Assembly: GCF_021531895.1 (NCBI RefSeq)
Contig: NZ_JAFBIX010000002.1
Coordinates: forward strand, 1-64,000
Direction of reading: 5' to 3'
DNA: 64,000 bases
From: Faecalicatena contorta
GTDB taxonomy: Bacteria > Bacillota > Clostridia > Lachnospirales > Lachnospiraceae
Part shown: positions 45,092-54,444 of the stretch, piece by piece
Numbering within the stretch: position 1 is the first letter of the stretch
How the letters are laid out: each line of letters begins with the position of its first letter
Notes under the pieces: model-generated
What the model was told of the DNA's origin: nothing
Seen by the model: only the letters and a program-made list of their open reading frames with translations
Database searches by the model: none
Translations under genes and position numbers: made by a program

Positions 45092-47242
45092 ATGGGAGTA
45101 AGAATTGCACTTGCCGGTAATCCTAACAGTGGAAAAACAACATTATTTAATGCACTTACAGGCTCTAATCAGTTTGTGGGTAATTGGCCAGGAGTAACCG
45201 TAGAGAAAAAAGAAGGTAAGTTAAGGGATAACAAAGATGTCACCGTCATGGATCTGCCGGGAATATATTCCCTGTCACCGTATACACTGGAAGAAGTAGT
45301 GGCAAGAAACTATCTGATTACAGAACGCCCGGATGTGATATTAAACATTGTAGATGGAACCAACCTGGAACGTAATTTATATCTGACTACACAGTTGATG
45401 GAGCTTGGAATTCCAGTAGTGATGGCAATCAATATGATGGATGTGGTGAAAAAATCTGGTGACCAGATCAACACGAAGGAGCTTTCTGAAAAACTGGGAT
45501 GTGAAATTGTAAGCATATCTGCTTTAAAAGGAGAAGGTGTAAAAGAAGCCGCAGCGAAAGCAGTAAAACTTGCAGAAAAGAAAGCATCTGCACCAGTCCA
45601 TGAATTTGCAGCGGAAGTAGAATCCGTGTTAGATGAGATTGAAACCGTGCTGACGAATGTGCCGGAAGAGCAGAAGCGTTTCTATGCGATCAAACTTTTT
45701 GAGCGTGATGACAAGATTCAGGAACAGTTAAAACAGGCGCCTGATGTTGAAAATATTGTTGCAGCAGCTGAGAAAGCGTTTGACGATGATGCAGAAAGTA
45801 TCATTACAAATGAGCGTTATGCATACATATCTTCTGTGATAGGTGACTGTCTGAAGAAGGCAAATAAAGAGAAGTTGACGACATCTGATAAGATTGACAG
45901 AGTCGTTACGAACCGTTGGCTTGCACTTCCTATTTTTGCTGTCGTTATGTGGATTGTGTATTATGTATCCGTTACAACAGTAGGAACTTTCGTGACGGAT
46001 TGGACCAATGATGTGCTGTTTGGTGAGATCATTCCGCCGGCAATCGAAAGCTTCCTTGTAAGCATTAACTGTGCAGACTGGCTGCAGGGATTGATCCTGG
46101 ATGGTATTGTAGCCGGGGTTGGAGCAGTGCTTGGATTCGTACCACAGATGCTTGTATTGTTCATCTTCCTGGCATTCCTGGAATCTTGCGGATATATGGC
46201 TCGTATAGCGTTTATCATGGACAGAATTTTCCGTAAATTTGGTTTATCCGGTAAGTCCTTCATCCCAATGCTGATTGGTACCGGATGTGGAGTTCCTGGA
46301 ATTATGGCCTCTCGTACAATTGAAAATGAGCGCGACAGAAGAATGACGATCATGACGACAACTTTCATCCCGTGCGGAGCAAAATTACCGATTATTGCAT
46401 TGATTGCAGGTGCATTGTTTGATGGAGCATCCTGGGTTGCGCCAAGTGCATATTTTGTGGGAATCGCTGCAATTATCTGCTCTGGAATCATTCTGAAGAA
46501 GACAAAGATGTTCGCGGGAGATCCGGCACCGTTTGTAATGGAGCTTCCTGCATATCATCTTCCAACTGTAGGAAATGTCCTTAGAAGCATGTGGGAAAGA
46601 GGCTGGTCATTTATCAAGAAAGCAGGTACCATCATCTTACTGTCTACGATCTTCGTATGGTTTACTTCAAACTTCGGCATTGTAGACGGACACTTTGGTA
46701 TGGTAGATGATTTGAGCCAGGGATTTTTGGCAAATATCGGAAAAATCTTTGCATGGATATTCATTCCGCTTGGATGGGGAGACTGGAAAGCAGCCGTTGC
46801 GGCAATTACTGGTCTGGTAGCAAAGGAAAATGTCGTGGGTACATTCGGTATCCTCTATGGATTCGCTGAAGTAGCAGAAGATGGTTCTGAGATCTGGGGC
46901 ACTCTGGCAGCAAGTATGACAACGATCGCAGCATATTCCTTCCTGGTATTCAACCTGCTGTGTGCACCTTGCTTTGCGGCAATCGGAGCGATCAAGCGTG
47001 AGATGAACAGTGCAAAATGGACCTGGTTTGCAATCGGATATCAGTGTGTATTTGCTTATGCAGTGTCATTGTGTATCTATCAGTTTGGCTCTCTCTTCAC
47101 TGGTGGAGGAGTTGGAATTGGAACGATTGCAGCGGTTCTGGTAGTTATCGGATTCCTCTATCTGTTGTTCAGACCGTATAAAGAGAGCACTTCACTGAAT
47201 ATGAACATATCCAGCGTCAAGGCAAGAAAAGCAAAGGCATAA
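45092..47242 (+). CDS. feoB: Ferrous iron transporter FeoB
   Basis: A 716-residue inner-membrane Fe2+ transporter with a cytosolic G domain. G1 GNPNSGKTT at 9-17, G3 DLPGIYSLSPYT and G4 NMMD are present. The membrane part contains the paired Gate motifs with conserved Cys (FIPMLIGTGCGVPGI and TTFIPCGAKLPI). ATG 45092 follows AGGAGG at proper distance; ATG 45068 directly after the feoA stop precedes that site. The operon is iron-controlled by the upstream Fur-like boxes. Confidence 0.97.
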   Translation: MGVRIALAGNPNSGKTTLFNALTGSNQFVGNWPGVTVEKKEGKLRDNKDVTVMDLPGIYSLSPYTLEEVVARNYLITERPDVILNIVDGTNLERNLYLTTQLMELGIPVVMAINMMDVVKKSGDQINTKELSEKLGCEIVSISALKGEGVKEAAAKAVKLAEKKASAPVHEFAAEVESVLDEIETVLTNVPEEQKRFYAIKLFERDDKIQEQLKQAPDVENIVAAAEKAFDDDAESIITNERYAYISSVIGDCLKKANKEKLTTSDKIDRVVTNRWLALPIFAVVMWIVYYVSVTTVGTFVTDWTNDVLFGEIIPPAIESFLVSINCADWLQGLILDGIVAGVGAVLGFVPQMLVLFIFLAFLESCGYMARIAFIMDRIFRKFGLSGKSFIPMLIGTGCGVPGIMASRTIENERDRRMTIMTTTFIPCGAKLPIIALIAGALFDGASWVAPSAYFVGIAAIICSGIILKKTKMFAGDPAPFVMELPAYHLPTVGNVLRSMWERGWSFIKKAGTIILLSTIFVWFTSNFGIVDGHFGMVDDLSQGFLANIGKIFAWIFIPLGWGDWKAAVAAITGLVAKENVVGTFGILYGFAEVAEDGSEIWGTLAASMTTIAAYSFLVFNLLCAPCFAAIGAIKREMNSAKWTWFAIGYQCVFAYAVSLCIYQFGSLFTGGGVGIGTIAAVLVVIGFLYLLFRPYKESTSLNMNISSVKARKAKA

Positions 47243-47277
47243 TAAGAGGATTATTTAGATAGAAAGAAGGAGATTCT

Positions 47278-47460
47278 ATGGCATTAGCAGTAAGCAGTAT
47301 CGTGTCAACAACAATTGTAGGAGCTGTATTATTAGTAATTGTTGCGCTGATTATCAGAAGTATGTGGAAAAAGAAAAAATCAGGCGGAGGATGTGGCTGT
47401 GGGTGTAGCGGCTGTTCTGGACAGTGCCAGGGGAAAGATCTGGAGAAGGATAAGTTATAA
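47278..47460 (+). CDS. FeoB-associated Cys-rich membrane protein
   Basis: Sixty residues: one N-terminal membrane helix (about 8-28), a Lys patch, then GGGCGCGCSGCSGQCQGK with five cysteines. It belongs to the FeoB_associated family, found just after feoB in Firmicutes and thought to help FeoB. GAAGGAGA precedes the ATG, 35 bases after feoB. Confidence 0.93.
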   Translation: MALAVSSIVSTTIVGAVLLVIVALIIRSMWKKKKSGGGCGCGCSGCSGQCQGKDLEKDKL

Positions 47461-47480
47461 GTGAATTATATCTTAAGAAT

Positions 47481-47523
47481 AGACAGATGAAGCAGGATTA
47501 TTATGATCCTGCTCCATCTGTCT
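47481..47523. terminator. Bidirectional hairpin between the feo operon and the histidine kinase gene
   Basis: AGACAGATG-AGCAGGAT pairs with ATCCTGCT-CATCTGTCT (one A/C mismatch). The right part overlaps the last codons of the minus-strand gene. Confidence 0.7.
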
Positions 47524-49174
47524 GTTCAGTTAAAGTTTGGTTAGCATTCAGATGAATACAAAGACGTGTATCTCCCGGTGAGCTTTCAACAGATATTCCA
47601 TATTCTATTCCTTCATATAATCGAATTTTATTATGAATATTGATAATTCCAATTCCTTCGGATCCATTAAATGAGGCATTGATATCCGCCGGGGCGTCTT
47701 GTGTCAGTATCTTATTCAATTCTATTAATATATTTTCATCAAATCCAATTCCATTGTCTTGCAGAAGAATATAAAGTTCTGAGCCTTTACGGTAAGCAGA
47801 TATCTGAATCATTCCATTGTTCTCGATAGAATCCAATCCGTGAAAAATAGCATTTTCTACAAGTGGCTGAAGAATCATCTTAGGAATCAGACATTGCTTT
47901 GTATCATCATGAATATCCAGACTGTAGGAGATACGATCTTGAAACCGTACCTGAATCATGTAGAGATATTTATCAATAATTGTCAATTCATCATTCAGAG
48001 GGACCAGAAATGCTCCTTTAATAGAGTAGCGAAAAAGATCTGCCATATTAGTACATATTTGTGCAACCTCGGGTATGCCATGGATTAAAGAGATGCCTCG
48101 CATACATTGAAGCATATTATATAAAAAATGTGGATTAATCTGGCTTTGATAGGCATAAATCTGAGTCTGCTTTTTACTGATCTCCATTTCATAAAGCCGG
48201 GCCTGCGAAGTGATATTTTTTTGATTCAGTGAAGCGATTCTTGTAAGAAGAGCATTAATATGGGAAGCAATAGAGCCGATCTCATTATTCAGTTTTGTGT
48301 GAAGCTGAAGTTCGTGCTGCATATAATCGGTAGACTCGATTGCTTCGTTCAATTGATGAATCGGTTTGATAATTATATGGTGAACGGCAATTGAAAGATA
48401 AAGGATGCAGAAAAAGAGCAAAAATGCCAAGGCAATCAATAATTCGGATTGTTCGTCTTTGAATAGATGTAATTGCTCATTATAAATGGTGCCGGTAACA
48501 GACAGATTCGTATTCGGTATGTTTTCGATTTCATAAAAAAGTTCTTGGGTTGTAGCCTTAGAGAAGGAACTTTCGGGACTATTTGAATATAATATATTGC
48601 CTGTTGTGTCATCTGTGATATTTAGAGACATATCTGTTGTCGAGTTCACAAGCTGGTTCAAAGTATCTGTTTTACAGATAATAGCAATATTACCAAGATG
48701 TTTTCCAAAATCTTTTGAAAAAGTTGTCATATATATTGGGCTGAAATAGATCATATAAGGCGTATTTGTGACAGGTTGGATATAGAACTCAAAATAACTT
48801 TCGGTGTTTCTTTGTTCATCCATAAAATGTTCAACCGTAAAATCTTCCATATCAGCAGGAATATAACTGACCATACTTGTTGGAGAGTTCTTGTCCCAGA
48901 CTATGATATCTACAAGACCAGGCGTATAGGAGTGTGCCATGCCGATCAAGGTGGAGAATGATTGCCGCTGTAATTGATGCGTATCTGTAGATGCACTTAA
49001 CAGATAAGACTGGGTTTCTTCTTGCGAAGCAAATATAGTGGAAGTTTTTTTCATGCTGGTAGTCATGGAAACAATATTTATCTTGACATTCTCAATTGTT
49101 GAAGAGCAATATCCCTTTAAATTCTCAGTTTGTTCATCTAGCATCTGAAACATCGTATAGCTGCTGAATGCCAA
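47501..49174 (-). CDS. YesM-type sensor histidine kinase lacking its N-terminal start
   Basis: A 557-codon frame of a membrane histidine kinase: extracytoplasmic sensor, a second membrane segment (ALAFLLFFCILYLSIAV), HAMP linker, QINPHFLYNML with the phosphoacceptor His, and an ATPase domain with VENAIFHGL and LQDNGIGFD. The beginning is abnormal: the first membrane helix is only partly present (IRNLLIILAFSSYTMFQML), no ATG or ribosome site precedes it, and the frame runs back into antisense of a permease fragment. Probably inactive or expressed only from a rare TTG. No response regulator gene is adjacent. Confidence 0.8.
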   Translation of the reverse strand: MAFSSYTMFQMLDEQTENLKGYCSSTIENVKINIVSMTTSMKKTSTIFASQEETQSYLLSASTDTHQLQRQSFSTLIGMAHSYTPGLVDIIVWDKNSPTSMVSYIPADMEDFTVEHFMDEQRNTESYFEFYIQPVTNTPYMIYFSPIYMTTFSKDFGKHLGNIAIICKTDTLNQLVNSTTDMSLNITDDTTGNILYSNSPESSFSKATTQELFYEIENIPNTNLSVTGTIYNEQLHLFKDEQSELLIALAFLLFFCILYLSIAVHHIIIKPIHQLNEAIESTDYMQHELQLHTKLNNEIGSIASHINALLTRIASLNQKNITSQARLYEMEISKKQTQIYAYQSQINPHFLYNMLQCMRGISLIHGIPEVAQICTNMADLFRYSIKGAFLVPLNDELTIIDKYLYMIQVRFQDRISYSLDIHDDTKQCLIPKMILQPLVENAIFHGLDSIENNGMIQISAYRKGSELYILLQDNGIGFDENILIELNKILTQDAPADINASFNGSEGIGIINIHNKIRLYEGIEYGISVESSPGDTRLCIHLNANQTLTEQTDGAGS

Positions 49175-49175
49175 A

Positions 49176-49481
49176 ATGATAAGAAGATTCCGTATCTTTT
49201 CAATTGTGGTTTTACCTCTTACAGTGCCTGGGTTAGTGGCAACCGGAATTTTTTCTTTTATTAATGGGTGGAACGAATATCTATTTGCAAGTACTTTTAT
49301 GAAAAGTTATGAGAACTGGACATTGCCTGTTGGTATTGCCAGTTTTCAAGGACAGTATACGACGAATTGGGGAACGCTTATGGCGGGTGCAGTTCTGATT
49401 ACAATACCAGTTGTAATTTTGTTCTTGCTTTTGCAGAAGCATCTGGTAAGTGGAATGACTGCCGGTGCCGTAAAACAATAA
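49176..49481 (+). pseudogene. C-terminal fragment of a MalG-type sugar ABC permease
   Basis: About 100 residues of a carbohydrate ABC permease (binding-protein-dependent type 1): RFRIFSIVVLPLTVPGLVAT is the tail of the EAA loop, followed by the last membrane helices and the ending LLLQKHLVSGMTAGAVKQ. A complete permease has about 270-300 residues, so the first two thirds are missing. The break lies at about 49175-49190, the same place where the divergent histidine kinase gene loses its start. Confidence 0.85.
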
Positions 49482-49505
49482 TGATAATGAAAGAAGGAAA
49501 AGAAT

Positions 49506-50537
49506 ATGGAGATTAAGCAGGTTCGAATGGGAATTGTTGGGGCTGGAACATGGGGCGAGACACACGCTTCAATCTATGCAGAGCATTTGTTCGCAGATCC
49601 AGTCGCTATCTGTGATATGAATGAACAACGGGCAAGGGAGATTGCAGAAAAATATGGTATTAGAAAAGTATATACAGATTATCATGATCTGGCAGCTGAT
49701 GAAGAAGTAGATGCAGTTGCGATTGTAACCCCGGATTTTGCACATGCAGATATTGCTGTGGCAATGGCAGATGCAAAAAAGAATATTTTGATAGAAAAAC
49801 CATTGGCAACGACAAGGGAAGACATTGCAAGAATCTGTGAGGCAGTGGAGAGAAATCAGGTACGCTGTATGGTGGATCTGCATAACCGCTGGAATCCTCC
49901 GTTCAATACGGCAAAACAAGAGATCTCTTCGGGTAAGTTAGGAAAGCCGTATACTGCCTATATTCGGCATAGTGATGTGAAGTGGGTAGCTACAGATATG
50001 CTTTCGTGGGCATCAAAATCATCTATTTTATGGTTCCTTGGAAGTCATAGCCTGGATTCGCTTAGGTGGCTGCTCGATTCAGAAGCAAAAAGAGTATACT
50101 CCGTAAAAAAAGAAGGAATTTTGAAAGAACTGGGAGTGGATACTCCAGATGTGTATTTAACAACGATTGAATTTGAAAATGGTGCAATCGCACATATGGA
50201 AAATGGATGGGTTACACCAAATGGAAATCGGAATATCAATGATTTTCGATGTAGTGTAATGTGTACAGAGGGAATGATCAGTTTGGATCTTTCCAGTCAT
50301 AATCTGATAGAAGAAGTGACTGAAGAAAAGGCAAGTGTACCTGATATATTGGTGTCTAATATGGTCTTTGACAGGTGTAAAGGTTTATCGTATGAAAGCA
50401 TCCGAGATTTTGTTGATCGTTTAGTAGATGGAAGAGAATTTCGTGTGACATTAGAAGATGCAAGAAAGACCGCATTGGCTATTATCGCTATACATGAATC
50501 AGCAGATACAGGAGTGCCGGTTGATATCGAATATTAA
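49506..50537 (+). CDS. Gfo/Idh/MocA-family oxidoreductase
   Basis: A 343-residue NAD(P)-dependent sugar or inositol dehydrogenase-type protein. The N-terminal Rossmann fold starts MGIVGAGTWGETHA, and the conserved EKP motif is at 97-99 (ILIEKPLA). The C-terminal domain has GSHSLDSLRWL, matching the Asp-x3-His region of the catalytic set. GAAGGAAAAG precedes the ATG. It follows an ABC permease remnant and precedes an amidohydrolase, so it probably belonged to a sugar or polyol catabolic operon; the substrate is unknown. Confidence 0.9.
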   Translation: MEIKQVRMGIVGAGTWGETHASIYAEHLFADPVAICDMNEQRAREIAEKYGIRKVYTDYHDLAADEEVDAVAIVTPDFAHADIAVAMADAKKNILIEKPLATTREDIARICEAVERNQVRCMVDLHNRWNPPFNTAKQEISSGKLGKPYTAYIRHSDVKWVATDMLSWASKSSILWFLGSHSLDSLRWLLDSEAKRVYSVKKEGILKELGVDTPDVYLTTIEFENGAIAHMENGWVTPNGNRNINDFRCSVMCTEGMISLDLSSHNLIEEVTEEKASVPDILVSNMVFDRCKGLSYESIRDFVDRLVDGREFRVTLEDARKTALAIIAIHESADTGVPVDIEY

Positions 50538-50671
50538 CTTGATTATCTCACAATATAGTTTGTTTTTTGCTTTGTAAAGAAGGGGAGAGTTCATCTTCTC
50601 TTCTTTGCAGTTGCGATGTGTTTATTATAGAAGGAATATGTTAAAATAGATATCAGAAAGGGGTGGCCTAC

Positions 50672-51643
50672 ATGATTGACGGACATATTCATTATGCCAA
50701 AAGTATTGGTTTGGATAGATTACAGCATGTAATCCAAAAGTATCATTTCTCAGCAATTGCACTCCAGTGTATTCCAGGAGGAAATGGAATGGCTGTTGAG
50801 CAGGATGCATTTGAATTCAGGAAGAGCTGCAAAATTCCGGTGTATATATTTGGAGGCCTGGATCGGAGAATATATAGTCTACATCCTGATCGGATGCAGG
50901 AGGCGCTTCTTCAGGAAGCGGACAGGCTTATGAAGATCGGGTGTGTTGGAATCAAGATGCTGGAGGGAAAGCCGAATGTACGAAAGCAATATCCGATCCC
51001 AGATTTTGACAGTGCATTGTGGGAAGATTATTGGGAGTATCTGGAAGAAAAACAGGTACCTGTGTATATGCATGTGAATGATCCGGAGGAGTTCTGGAAT
51101 CCGTTAGAAGTGTCAGAGTTTGCGAAAAAGGCTGGGTGGTTTTATGATTCCACTTATATCAATAATGAAGAACAGTATCGACAGATTTTGCAAGTGTTGG
51201 AAAATCATCCGAAGCTTCGCATTTTATTTCCACATTTTTTCTTCCTGTCTAAGCAGCTTGACCGACTTTCGGAGATATTAGACCGGTATCAGAATGTTTA
51301 CATAGACATTACACCAGGAATAGAATTGTATTATAATCTGTCAGCACAGCAAGAGAAGGCAAAGCGATTTTTTGACAGATATCAGGAGCGGATTTGCTTT
51401 GGTACGGATATTGGCGCACGTGCAGTGATAAAAAAAGAACCCACATTTCTTTCTATAGAAGAGTGTGAATCCAGAATGCATCTGATTACGGGATTTCTTG
51501 AGACAAAAGGACCATATATTTTGAAACCGGATGGATATTATGTGGCGGGAAATGAGGAACGGCAGATGTGCAGCTTAGGATTACAGGAAGAAATCCTTGA
51601 CAAAATATATGAGAAGAATTTTTTGAGATTTGCAGCAAAATGA
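50672..51643 (+). CDS. Amidohydrolase-family metal-dependent hydrolase
   Basis: A 323-residue TIM-barrel hydrolase of the amidohydrolase_2 type. The metal motif His-x-His is at 5-7 (MIDGHIHYAKS), a middle PVYMHVND holds the next ligand His, and FGTDIGAR near residue 248 carries the catalytic Asp. The ATG at 50672 lies eight bases after AAAGGGG; the GTG nine bases upstream overlaps that site. Substrates in the family range from decarboxylated acids to lactones, so no specific reaction is assigned. A long GTAAAGAAG...CTTCTTTGC hairpin (50574-50608) lies in its leader. Confidence 0.82.
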   Translation: MIDGHIHYAKSIGLDRLQHVIQKYHFSAIALQCIPGGNGMAVEQDAFEFRKSCKIPVYIFGGLDRRIYSLHPDRMQEALLQEADRLMKIGCVGIKMLEGKPNVRKQYPIPDFDSALWEDYWEYLEEKQVPVYMHVNDPEEFWNPLEVSEFAKKAGWFYDSTYINNEEQYRQILQVLENHPKLRILFPHFFFLSKQLDRLSEILDRYQNVYIDITPGIELYYNLSAQQEKAKRFFDRYQERICFGTDIGARAVIKKEPTFLSIEECESRMHLITGFLETKGPYILKPDGYYVAGNEERQMCSLGLQEEILDKIYEKNFLRFAAK

Positions 51644-51662
51644 TGATAATGTAGAAGATAAA

Positions 51663-51691
51663 TTGACTTTTTTTGTACAACAGTCTATAAT
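51663..51691 (+). promoter_or_regulatory. SigA promoter of the M24 peptidase gene
   Basis: TTGACT (51663-51668), 17-base spacer, TATAAT (51686-51691). The leader has a CGGCAG/CTGCCG hairpin (51708-51726). Confidence 0.85.
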
Positions 51692-51772
51692 AATCTCTAG
51701 TAGAAATCGGCAGAGATGGTCTGCCGGTTTCCTAACGTTTAATATTTAATATTAGAAAGGTTGGGGAAAATA

Positions 51773-52858
51773 ATGGACCAAAACAAAGTGGCAAGAGTAT
51801 TAAAATCAATGGAGGAACATGAGATCCCACAGATGATCGTATCAGATCCAGTGGCTATTTTCTATCTTACTGGAAAATGGATTATCCCAGGAGAAAGATT
51901 ATTAGCATTATATCTGAATGTAAATGGCAATCATAAACTGGTAATTAATAAGCTGTTCCCACAGGAGAAGGATCTTGGAGTAGATCTTGTATGGTATGAT
52001 GACATCGAAGACGGTGTTGAGATCTTAAGCAGATTTGTAGAAAAAGATAAAGTTATGGGTATCGACAAGACATGGCCGGCAAGATTCTTGATTCGTCTGC
52101 AGGAGCTGGGCGGAGGAAGCAAGTTTGTAAATGGTTCTCCGATCATCGACTATATCCGTATGGTAAAAGATGAAAAAGAACAGGAATTGATGAGAGAATC
52201 TTCCAGACTGAATGATATCGCTATGGAAAGATTAATCCCATGGGTTGTAAAAGGATTAACAGAAAGAGAACTGAATGCTAAGATTCGTGAGATTTATAAA
52301 GATCTTGGATGTGAGGATGTATCTTTTGATCCAATTACAGCATACGCAAAAGGTGCTGCAGATCCACATCATGTAACAGATGATTCCAAGGGAAAACGCG
52401 GTGATTGTGTAATCCTTGATATCGGAGCATTCAAAGACAACTATGCATCTGATATGACAAGAACAGTATTCATCGGTGAAGTATCTGACCGTGCAAGAGA
52501 AATCTATGATATCGTTGTAGAAGCTAACAGACGCGGTATCGAAGCTGCAAAACCAGGCAACAGAATGTGCGATGTTGACCTCGCTGCAAGAAATTACATA
52601 GAAGAAAAAGGTTATGGACAGTACTTTACACACAGAACCGGACACTCCATCGGTCTTGAAGATCATGAATTCGGTGATGTATCTTCTGTAAATGAAGATA
52701 TCATCCAGGTTGGACAGTGCTTCTCTGTAGAACCAGGTATCTATATTGCAGAAGAAGGTATCGGTGTTCGTATCGAAGATCTTGTTATCATTACAGAAGA
52801 TGGATGCGAAGTATTGAACAGCTTCACAAAAGATCTGATCGTAGTACCAGAAGAGTAG
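51773..52858 (+). CDS. Xaa-Pro peptidase family protein (M24)
   Basis: A 361-residue aminopeptidase P/prolidase-like enzyme. The creatinase N-domain (about 1-130) is followed by the pita-bread domain with all five metal ligands in order: Asp in VILDIGA, Asp in NYASDMTRT, His in RTGHSIGLEDHE, Glu in FSVEPGIYI, Glu in GVRIEDLV. It would release N-terminal residues before proline or split X-Pro dipeptides. ATG 51773 is used because the upstream TTG lies within the ribosome site AAAGGTTGGGG. Confidence 0.92.
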   Translation: MDQNKVARVLKSMEEHEIPQMIVSDPVAIFYLTGKWIIPGERLLALYLNVNGNHKLVINKLFPQEKDLGVDLVWYDDIEDGVEILSRFVEKDKVMGIDKTWPARFLIRLQELGGGSKFVNGSPIIDYIRMVKDEKEQELMRESSRLNDIAMERLIPWVVKGLTERELNAKIREIYKDLGCEDVSFDPITAYAKGAADPHHVTDDSKGKRGDCVILDIGAFKDNYASDMTRTVFIGEVSDRAREIYDIVVEANRRGIEAAKPGNRMCDVDLAARNYIEEKGYGQYFTHRTGHSIGLEDHEFGDVSSVNEDIIQVGQCFSVEPGIYIAEEGIGVRIEDLVIITEDGCEVLNSFTKDLIVVPEE

Positions 52859-52877
52859 AATATCAGAGAGTATTATT

Positions 52878-52909
52878 AAAGAGCAGTCACTTGGTTGACT
52901 GCTCTTTTT
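52878..52909 (+). terminator. Terminator after the M24 peptidase gene
   Basis: AAAGAGCAGTCA pairs perfectly with TGACTGCTCTTT around six bases. Confidence 0.9.
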
Positions 52910-52940
52910 GAAGTTATAGAGATAAAATTGTGAATTACAA

Positions 52941-53702
52941 TTAATATAGCCCTGCCACTTTGCATCCCAGTAATACAAGAACGAGCAGGATACTTGGCTT
53001 GGCAATCTTACTTCCATTTTTCATAACAAGACCGGCTCCGATATATCCGCCCAACATATTGCAGGCGGCAGCGGCAAGACCGAGTGGAACCAGGACTTGT
53101 CCGTTGAATAAAAATACAACCAGCGAAGTAATATTTGTCGTCAGGTTGATGACCTTAGCCTGCGCGTTGGCTGTCTTAATACTTAATTTTGCAAATATTG
53201 TAAATGCAATGATCAGAAATGTTCCGGTTCCGGGGCCATAGAAACCATCATAACAACCAATGATAAAAGCAGCGAGTGTAGCTGTCAGGTAAGTACGTCG
53301 ATCCAGTGTAATCTCGTCAGATCCTTCATCGTTGAACAGCTTCTTATTCAACACCAGGAAAGCGGATATGGGAAGAATGATAATTAACACATAAGATAAT
53401 ATTTTCTCCGGAATCATCAGGGAAAGATGAGAACCGATGAATGAACCGATAATTGCTGCAGCCACAGAAGGTATGGATAATCTCAGATTGATCAGACGAT
53501 TGCGGGCAAATCGAAAAGTAGCAAGCGCCGTCCCAAAAGGAGAAGACATTTTATTAGTAGCCACTGCGGTGTGAGGAGGCAGCCCTGCAATCAGATAAGC
53601 TGGCAGAGAGATTAATCCCCCACCGCCGCCGATAGCATCCACAAGGCCTGCAAGGAATACGAGAGGACAGACGATTGCAAAAGTGTATATTGACAATTCC
53701 AT
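52941..53702 (-). CDS. TSUP-family (TauE/SafE) membrane transporter
   Basis: A 253-residue membrane protein with about seven to eight helices. The family start FLAGLVDAIGGGGGLISLPAYL (in part) and NKMSSPFGTALATFRF, with its second-half repeat YDGFYGPGTGTFLI, are clear. Members export or import sulfite, sulfoacetate or related anions; substrate is open. AAAGGAACC precedes the ATG. It is a single-gene unit convergent with the peptidase gene. Confidence 0.9.
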   Translation of the reverse strand: MELSIYTFAIVCPLVFLAGLVDAIGGGGGLISLPAYLIAGLPPHTAVATNKMSSPFGTALATFRFARNRLINLRLSIPSVAAAIIGSFIGSHLSLMIPEKILSYVLIIILPISAFLVLNKKLFNDEGSDEITLDRRTYLTATLAAFIIGCYDGFYGPGTGTFLIIAFTIFAKLSIKTANAQAKVINLTTNITSLVVFLFNGQVLVPLGLAAAACNMLGGYIGAGLVMKNGSKIAKPSILLVLVLLGCKVAGLY

Positions 53703-53794
53703 GATAGGTTCCTTTCTATTGTAAAAATCTTACAAATCATTATTTTATAGTAAGAACACAGTAGAATCAAGCAGATATTATAGTCGTGAAAAAG

Positions 53795-53823
53795 TTCACA
53801 TTTTATCAGGGTTATGTTACAAT
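53795..53823 (+). promoter_or_regulatory. SigA promoter of the HD-domain/VanZ genes
   Basis: TTCACA (53795-53800), 17-base spacer, TACAAT (53818-53823) with TGT before it (extended -10). Confidence 0.7.
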
Positions 53824-53870
53824 AACATACAAGCGAATTTTTTGAAACACAAGATCAGGAGGATAGGAAT

Positions 53871-54434
53871 ATGAACAGGGAACAAGCACATGATATCTTA
53901 ATGAAATATATGAAAGGTGAGAATTATATTACCCATTCGTATGCGGTGGAAGCAATTATGAAGGGACTGGCGAAACGCCTTGCACCGGATGAAGTAGAAT
54001 ATTGGGGAATCGTAGGTCTTCTTCATGATCTGGATGAAGAGCAATGCGACTGGCAGCACGATCTGAGCGTGCATGGACCAACATCTGTAGAGATTCTGAA
54101 AAAAGAGGGAATTGATGATAAGGTATTGTTTGATGCAATCTGTGCACACAATCCAAAGAGTGGAGTAAAAGCAAAGACGAATCTTCAGTACGCAGTTCTG
54201 GCGGCAGACCCAATGAGTGGATTTGTGAAAGCTGTCGCACAGATTTATCCGGATAAGAAGATTGCAAGTGTAAAGCACAAATCCGTAATGAAGCGTTTTA
54301 ATGAAATGCGGTTTGCAAAGGGTGCTAACAGAGATTATATGGAAGCGATTGAGTTTACCGGACTTAGTCTTGATGATTTAATTGACGTTGCGTTAGAAGA
54401 GATGGGCGCAATTGCAGATGTATTGGGATTATAA
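53871..54434 (+). CDS. HD/HDIG-domain phosphohydrolase-like protein
   Basis: A 187-residue metal-dependent hydrolase-like protein. His22 (YITHSYAVE) and the HD pair His52-Asp53 (GLLHDLDEEQ) supply metal ligands; CAHNPKSG and AVLAADPMSGF give the later ligands. The family acts on nucleotides or cyclic dinucleotides, but this member is not further assignable. GGAGGATAGG lies before the ATG. The VanZ gene starts 10 bases after its stop. Confidence 0.85.
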   Translation: MNREQAHDILMKYMKGENYITHSYAVEAIMKGLAKRLAPDEVEYWGIVGLLHDLDEEQCDWQHDLSVHGPTSVEILKKEGIDDKVLFDAICAHNPKSGVKAKTNLQYAVLAADPMSGFVKAVAQIYPDKKIASVKHKSVMKRFNEMRFAKGANRDYMEAIEFTGLSLDDLIDVALEEMGAIADVLGL

Positions 54435-54444
54435 TCAGAGATCC

